From Macrostomum hystrix (Eukaryota > Platyhelminthes > Macrostomidae), in assembly GCA_950097015.1 (NCBI GenBank), contig CATNEN010000003.1, positions 12,615,501 to 12,679,500 of the forward strand: a stretch of 64,000 nt of DNA. Reading direction: 5' to 3'. Made by a program: the position numbers and the translations under genes. A model generated the notes under the pieces. The model had not been told where the DNA came from, made no database searches, and saw nothing but the letters and a program-made list of their open reading frames with translations. Positions 60,001-64,000 of this stretch are shown here, in pieces; the first letter of the stretch is position 1, and the number at the start of each line of letters is the position of its first letter.

Positions 60001-63000
60001 GACCAATCAGAGAATAGTAGACTTCACGGGTCTGTCCACCCTCTCTATTACTGACCAATCAGAGAATAGTAGACTTCAAGGGTCTGTCCACCCTCTCTAT
60101 TACTGACCAATCAGAGAATAGTAGACTTCACGGGTTTGTTACTCTTGAACGCAGATATTTTCTATAATTTACCCACTGACTGACCCTAACAAGAATCCAA
60201 AACAAGGTTTGTCTCACCGTAGGCACTAGATCCCAAACGAAATAGCCAAGCAAGGCCGCACAATTGGAAGCAGAACATTAGGGCGTAGGTTGACGTGAGG
60301 ACAAAAGTGACGCCAAACAGACAGATAGCGGCCAGGCCCCATGTGCCGTGCAGAGCTGCTGGACGACCCAGAAGCCACCAGGAAGACTGCTGCTGCTGCT
60401 GCTGCTGTTGTTGTGCAGTTAAACTTTCGTCAACAACATCCGGAGCTGCAGTGTCAACTTTAGCCTTATAAACGGTCGATCCCAAATATGTGACATATCT
60501 GCCAGCTAAACTTTTGTTATAATGGCCAAACAGTGATGGCCAATGCAGGGAGGCCATCTCGGGCCAATAGCGCTGGTAATCCGGATTAGTATCAGATTGC
60601 AATGATTCTCCCGTTGGCGCATAATCCGACAATGTCAGCGGCGACCAAGTCCCATTGCTGGGCAGTGTTAGGGAGTTATGCAAGTGCCTGGCGATTGCTG
60701 ACAATGCACCGCTTGCCTGTCATATCGGGGGATTCGGATTGAAATTTGAAATATGTGAAAGCTGGTATTAAGCAGGTGAGCTTTACAATCTATACGATTA
60801 AAAAATTGAATTCAAGAATATACTCGTAGGATAACAGATTAGAATATAATAATACGGATATGGGATTAGAATTAATTGATATGGGATAATAGATCGGAAG
60901 TCAAGGATTATGGATAACTGTTATGGGATAAGGGATTAGAACTCTTTAATATGGGATACCCTGTAAAAAATTCGGCTGCTTCTTCGGCGGGTTTTTGTGC
61001 AAAATAGGAGTGGAATCTACCGAAATCCCCCCTATCTCGCAAGAGTTAAAGAAACCACCCAGGAAGCAGCCGATGTAACCGTAAATTGTGCGGAAACCGC
61101 CGAAGAATCACCCGAACCAGTGGCCCATGGGACAACCAGAGAATTATTTACGGGCGATTCCTCGGCGGATTCTGAGCATGGAATCTTCCGAACTGGAGGA
61201 TTCTTTGGGTGATTCCATTTCGCCACCAAGAAGCTGCGAGAAAACGTCCAGTTGGGTAGATTCTAAGCATGGAATCATCCGATTGGTATGTTTCCAGCGG
61301 TCGGCTGTTTCTTTTTCTGGAAACACCGCAGATTCCAACTGGAATCACCCAAAGAAACATCCCTATTTTTAGCGGGTAACGGATTACAATGTTAGAATAT
61401 GGGATAACTAGACTAAAATGTAAGAATATGGGATAACGGATTACAATGTAAGAATATGGGATAACTAGACTAAAATGTAAGAATATGGGATAACGGATTA
61501 CAATGTAAGAATATGGGATAACGGATTACAATGTAAGAATATGGGATAACGGATTACAATGTAAGAATATGGGATAACGGATTACAATGTAAGAATATGG
61601 GATAACGGATTACAATGTAAGAATATGGGATAACGGATTACAATGTAAGAATATGGGATAACGGATTACAATGTAAGAATATGGGATAACGGATTACAAT
61701 GTAAGAATATGGGATAACGGATTACAATGTAAGAATATGGGATAAATGATTACAATGTAAGAATATGGGATAACGGATTACAATGTAAGAATATGGGATA
61801 ACGGATTACAATGTAAGAATATGGGATAACGGATTACAATGTAAGAATATGGGATTAATGGATTAGAATATAATAATATAGGATAAGGGAACTAAGGATT
61901 TCGAGTTTTTAAGACTAAGACTTGGAATTTAATTTATAAAGTGTGGGATATTATAATATCTAATCTATATAGATTACTTATCCAAATTCAACCATTCGGA
62001 CAAATTTAGGAAATTTCTGGGATTAGTTATTTCGTTATGGGATTTAATATAGACTAAACACAAAAATCACGAATGATAACAGCCCAGTCACCTGCAGTAG
62101 CCAAGCAGCCAACAATAGCAGGATGAGCCGCAGAGCCAGCCTCTTATTAGCCAGATAGTAGAGCACCTGAATTCTTCTAGGCACGCTAGCAGTGGCGGTG
62201 GTGGCGCCGGTGGCAGGACCAGCGGCCAGGCTGTGCATCAGAAAGGCCGCAGTATTGGCATCTGATGGCTGACGCCTGTGAAAGTGATGAAACTGTTGCA
62301 ATCTACGAATTTGCTCCTCCGAAGATGACGGCGACTCGGCGACCGCTGGACCCGACAGCGGGGCGTCGGCTTCGGCTGCATCGGCGGAGTCGCCACAGCC
62401 AAGTGTGACAGCCAGATCTTTTGGCACTTCGCGTACCGACTGGTGGCAGTGCAGCTGTTGCATCTGGTTCGGCTGCGGCTGTTGCTGCAAATTAATAACC
62501 CGAATTTGATAACTTGCAAATTACGCAGCTCTTACGCAGCCTAATGTACAGCTGTTCAGTCCATGGACTGAGAGGTCGCGACACCGCATATGGGAACTGA
62601 AGCACTAGAGAATTAAGCGACTTGAATAAGGACACAAATCGTTTCCCTTAGGCTGAGATTCGAACTCCCGACCTCCCGACTCCGTGAGCTATGAGGTGAC
62701 AAAAGACACAAATCGTTTCCCTTAGTCTGAGATTCGAACTCCCGACCTCCCGACTCCGTGAGCTATGAGGTGACAAAGAACACAAATCGTTTCCCTTAGT
62801 CTGAGATTCGAACTCCAGACCCCCCCGACTCCGTGAGCTATGAGGTGACAAAGAACACAAATCGTTTCCCTTAGGCTGAGATTCGAACTCCCGACCTCCC
62901 GACTCCGTGAGCTATGAGGTGACAAAAGACACAAATCGTTTCCCTTAGTCTGAGATTCGAACTCCCGACCTCCCGACTCCGTGAGCTATGAGGTGACAAA

Positions 63001-63864
63001 AGACACAAATCGTTTCCCTTAGGCTGAGATTCGAACTCCCGACCTCCCGACTTCGTGAGCTATGAGGTGACAAAGAACACAAATCGTTTCCCTTAGGCTG
63101 AGATTCGAACTCCCGACCTCCCGACTCCGTGAGCTATGAGGTGACAAAAGACACAAACTGTTTCCCTTGGCTAAGATTTGAACTCCCGACCTCTCGTATA
63201 AACACATCTATTTGTGATTTATATTTTCCATCTATATTATTGTTTTGAGTAGGCTACTTAAGTAGACAATTTAAATTTATTACGCTTTAACAGGGGACGC
63301 GTCTAGACTAACTTTGAAGGTTAATCTAGAGGTAGGTTCTATTTTTAAGTAGACTCAAACACGCAGTTACCAATGTGACAGGCGGCTGCTGCTGCTGCTG
63401 CTGTTGCTTAGCAAGCCTAGACGGCAGAGGCTCCATTCGTCTAATATCGATAGCCAAAATGGTGACAAAGAAGAACATTTGCAAGAAGAAATCTGTACAC
63501 AGGCCGACAACAGCGAAGAGGGCAAATTCTTGGATGCTAGTATTGAAGGACAATAGGCCCAGGCTTAGCAGGGCCACCTCGGCAACCAGGCTGCGGGTGA
63601 TGGCCCAGCCTTCCTTGCTCAAGCCCACAGCCACGCGATGGCGAACCTCCAGCTCAACTGGTGTGCTCACAACAGACTTAGTGATCACTAGGACATTCTC
63701 CATTCCGATGAGCACAACCAGATAGGGGAATGTTTCCGATCCATTCAGGCTGGGAGCCATGCCAAAGTACATGCAGACACCGACAGACATGAGCAACGAG
63801 GCGACGACCGTGAAACAGGCGCCGAATGCCAGACCCCACTTGCTCTTCACCATCTGAATTTTGC
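51019..63864 (-). CDS. SCAP: SREBP cleavage-activating protein (SCAP), last six exons; N-terminus off window
   Basis: SCAP escorts SREBP from ER to Golgi and senses membrane lipid through its sterol-sensing domain. Exons (minus): 63864-63371, 62484-62092, 60716-60218, 58763-58429, 57708-57046, 51453-51019 (the last could start at 51471). All phases agree; about 938 aa are visible. Exon 1 in view is sterol-sensing domain: [93 protein letters not shown]. The next exons hold [20 protein letters not shown] and [20 protein letters not shown] (luminal loop), then WD repeats (AHSMDID...[20 protein letters not shown]...[17 protein letters not shown]). The Asp of AIDIRRME equals human D443. The human MELADL that follows is replaced by MEPLPS. 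Identification is firm. Confidence 0.95.
51486..51651. repeat. About 35-bp minisatellite in SCAP intron, left half
   Basis: Degenerate units around ACAGGTCTTTGTCC followed by an ATTCTAAC-like segment. The array stops exactly at the left end of the P-like element and resumes at its right end (56674). Confidence 0.82.
51652..51725 (+). repeat. Left terminal inverted repeat of the P-like element
   Basis: Pairs with 56599-56665. The outer 17 bases are identical; a 9-bp extra segment follows in this copy only. Confidence 0.88.
51726..52723 (+). other. 5' non-coding region of the P-like element
   Basis: AT-rich, about 1 kb, without a supported ORF. Presumably contains the transposase promoter and sub-terminal binding sites, which I cannot pinpoint. 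Confidence 0.5.
52724..55448 (+). CDS. THAP-domain P-element-type transposase, four exons
   Basis: Exons 52724-52855, 52952-53096, 53222-54880, 55021-55448 join in phase through GT..AG introns of 96, 125 and 140 bp to give 787 aa. The N-terminal THAP zinc finger is C2[12 protein letters not shown], a MWIRALPPN segment, then GICQKHW and PPSVFPNLP. The catalytic core has [24 protein letters not shown] and [14 protein letters not shown], then [15 protein letters not shown] after the third intron. These fit the D, D, (H), E layout of P/THAP9 transposases. The frame ends just after a run of six T (55431-55436); the neighbouring frame stays open to 55656 with plausible coding sequence, so the C-terminus may be longer or frameshifted. 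All the main motifs are intact, so the copy may be recently active. Confidence 0.88.
55449..56598 (+). other. 3' region of the P-like element
   Basis: 55449-55656 continues open in the adjacent frame (see transposase). Around 55955-56045 three imperfect 35-bp copies of GCTTTCATAAGTTGGTTT occur. An open frame at 55885-56361 is hydrophobic and Cys/Tyr-rich, without a recognisable domain; I do not call it a gene. Confidence 0.4.
56599..56665 (+). repeat. Right terminal inverted repeat of the P-like element
   Basis: Inverse complement of the left end, ending TACTTAAGTAGTCCTTG and followed at once by the duplicated target ATTCTAAC. Confidence 0.9.
56674..56995. repeat. About 35-bp minisatellite in SCAP intron, right half
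   Basis: About 9 imperfect copies of GACAGGTCTTTGTCCACATT followed by CTACCGAGTGTGTAT. Continues the array interrupted by the transposon and ends about 50 bp before the SCAP exon. Confidence 0.88.
57880..58378. repeat. 18-bp minisatellite in SCAP intron
   Basis: About 27 units of GGGAATCGTCCCAGTCTT with variants (CGCCTCAATCCTT, CGCCACAGACTT) in the intron 57709-58428. Confidence 0.93.
58790..60140. repeat. 52-bp minisatellite in SCAP intron
   Basis: About 26 units of 52 bp (for example starts at 59585 and 59637), core AGAATAGTAGACTTCACGGG. It fills nearly all of the intron 58764-60217, starting about 25 bp upstream of the downstream exon's acceptor. Confidence 0.95.
60830..61376. other. Intron segment with imperfect internal inverted repeats
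   Basis: 60830-60960 holds degenerate ATGGGATAA units. 60970-61370 is unrelated, GC-richer DNA with several short inverted pairs (for example GGCTGCTTC / GAAGCAGCC and TTTCCAG / CTGGAAA) and a repeated GATTCTTCGGCGG-like motif. Possibly a foldback-type repeat. Confidence 0.4.
61377..61860. repeat. 28-bp minisatellite in SCAP intron
   Basis: About 17 units of 28 bp with core GTAAGAATATGGGATAACGG in the intron 60717-62091. Confidence 0.94.
62541..63195 (-). repeat. SINE family B with its tRNA-like head amplified as a 74-bp tandem array
   Basis: The body (62541-62640) matches the SINE at 36320-36585, including AGTCCATGGACT. It is followed by about 8 units of 74 bp (GATTCGAACT at 62657, 62731, 62805 and so on). 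Each unit's minus strand carries TAGCTCACGG (A-box-like) and GAGTTCGAATCTC (B-box). It lies in the SCAP intron 62485-63370. Confidence 0.82.
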
Positions 63865-63884
63865 CTGCAATCAATGAGATATGA

Positions 63885-64000
63885 GCCAACACTGTGACCC
63901 AACACTGACAACTGTGACCCAACACTGACAACTGTGACCCAACACTGACAACTGTGACCCAACACTGACAAATGTGACCCAACACTAACAACTGTGACTT
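63885..64000. repeat. 20-bp minisatellite at the window edge
   Basis: About 6 units of CAACACTGACAACTGTGACC in the SCAP intron upstream of the exon 63864-63371. It continues beyond the window. Confidence 0.88.

Noticed and set aside
62640-63190. Cluster of genuine tRNA genes
   Set aside because: B-box is good but the cloverleaf is incomplete (short A-to-B distance, no acceptor pairing); better explained as an amplified SINE head.

Overview
The window is eukaryotic nuclear DNA from an animal. It has spliced genes with GT..AG introns, nerve-type receptors (two Cys-loop channel subunits and two rhodopsin-like GPCRs), a SCAP gene, a BEL/Pao retrotransposon, a P-element/THAP transposon, tRNA-derived SINEs and a hammerhead ribozyme inside a SINE-like element. 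Very heavy minisatellite content, a GlyR/GluCl-type channel and a schistosome-like hammerhead SINE suggest a free-living flatworm (Macrostomum-like). That assignment is inference; nothing in the window proves the species.

Layout, left to right. 1-4416 (-): 5' part of a BEL/Pao element (LTR, primer site, gag-protease-RT-RNase H), open at the window edge. 4871-9854 (-): a ten-exon anion-type Cys-loop receptor whose exons join in phase to 497 aa. 10.7-14.7 kb: two minisatellites and a SINE. 15139-17176 (-): two-exon GPCR. 17.7-19.5 kb: CT-rich array interrupted by a hammerhead SINE. 21687-23090 (+): intronless Cys-loop receptor. 24576-26267 (+): intronless neuropeptide-receptor-like GPCR. 26.3-28.1 kb: MITE-like inverted-repeat element, SINE, nested repeats. 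28.9-38.6 kb: almost continuous minisatellites (units of 20, 20, 15 and 25 bp). 38666-40820 (-): two-exon gene, perhaps with a PTB-like fold, enclosed by related arrays. 41.1-50.95 kb: more arrays, one with an internal 1,553-bp duplication. 51019-63864 (-): last six exons in view of SCAP, the sterol-regulated escort of SREBP. Its largest intron holds a complete 5,014-bp P-like transposon with terminal inverted repeats, an 8-bp target-site duplication and a four-exon THAP transposase.

What stands out. First, most introns of the SCAP and channel genes carry their own, mutually unrelated minisatellite. Second, the P-like element and the hammerhead SINE both sit inside repeat arrays. Third, many arrays lack stop codons in several frames and so produce long spurious ORFs; these are not annotated as genes. 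Exon borders were set by eye from splice signals, reading phase and family conservation. No similarity search was possible.
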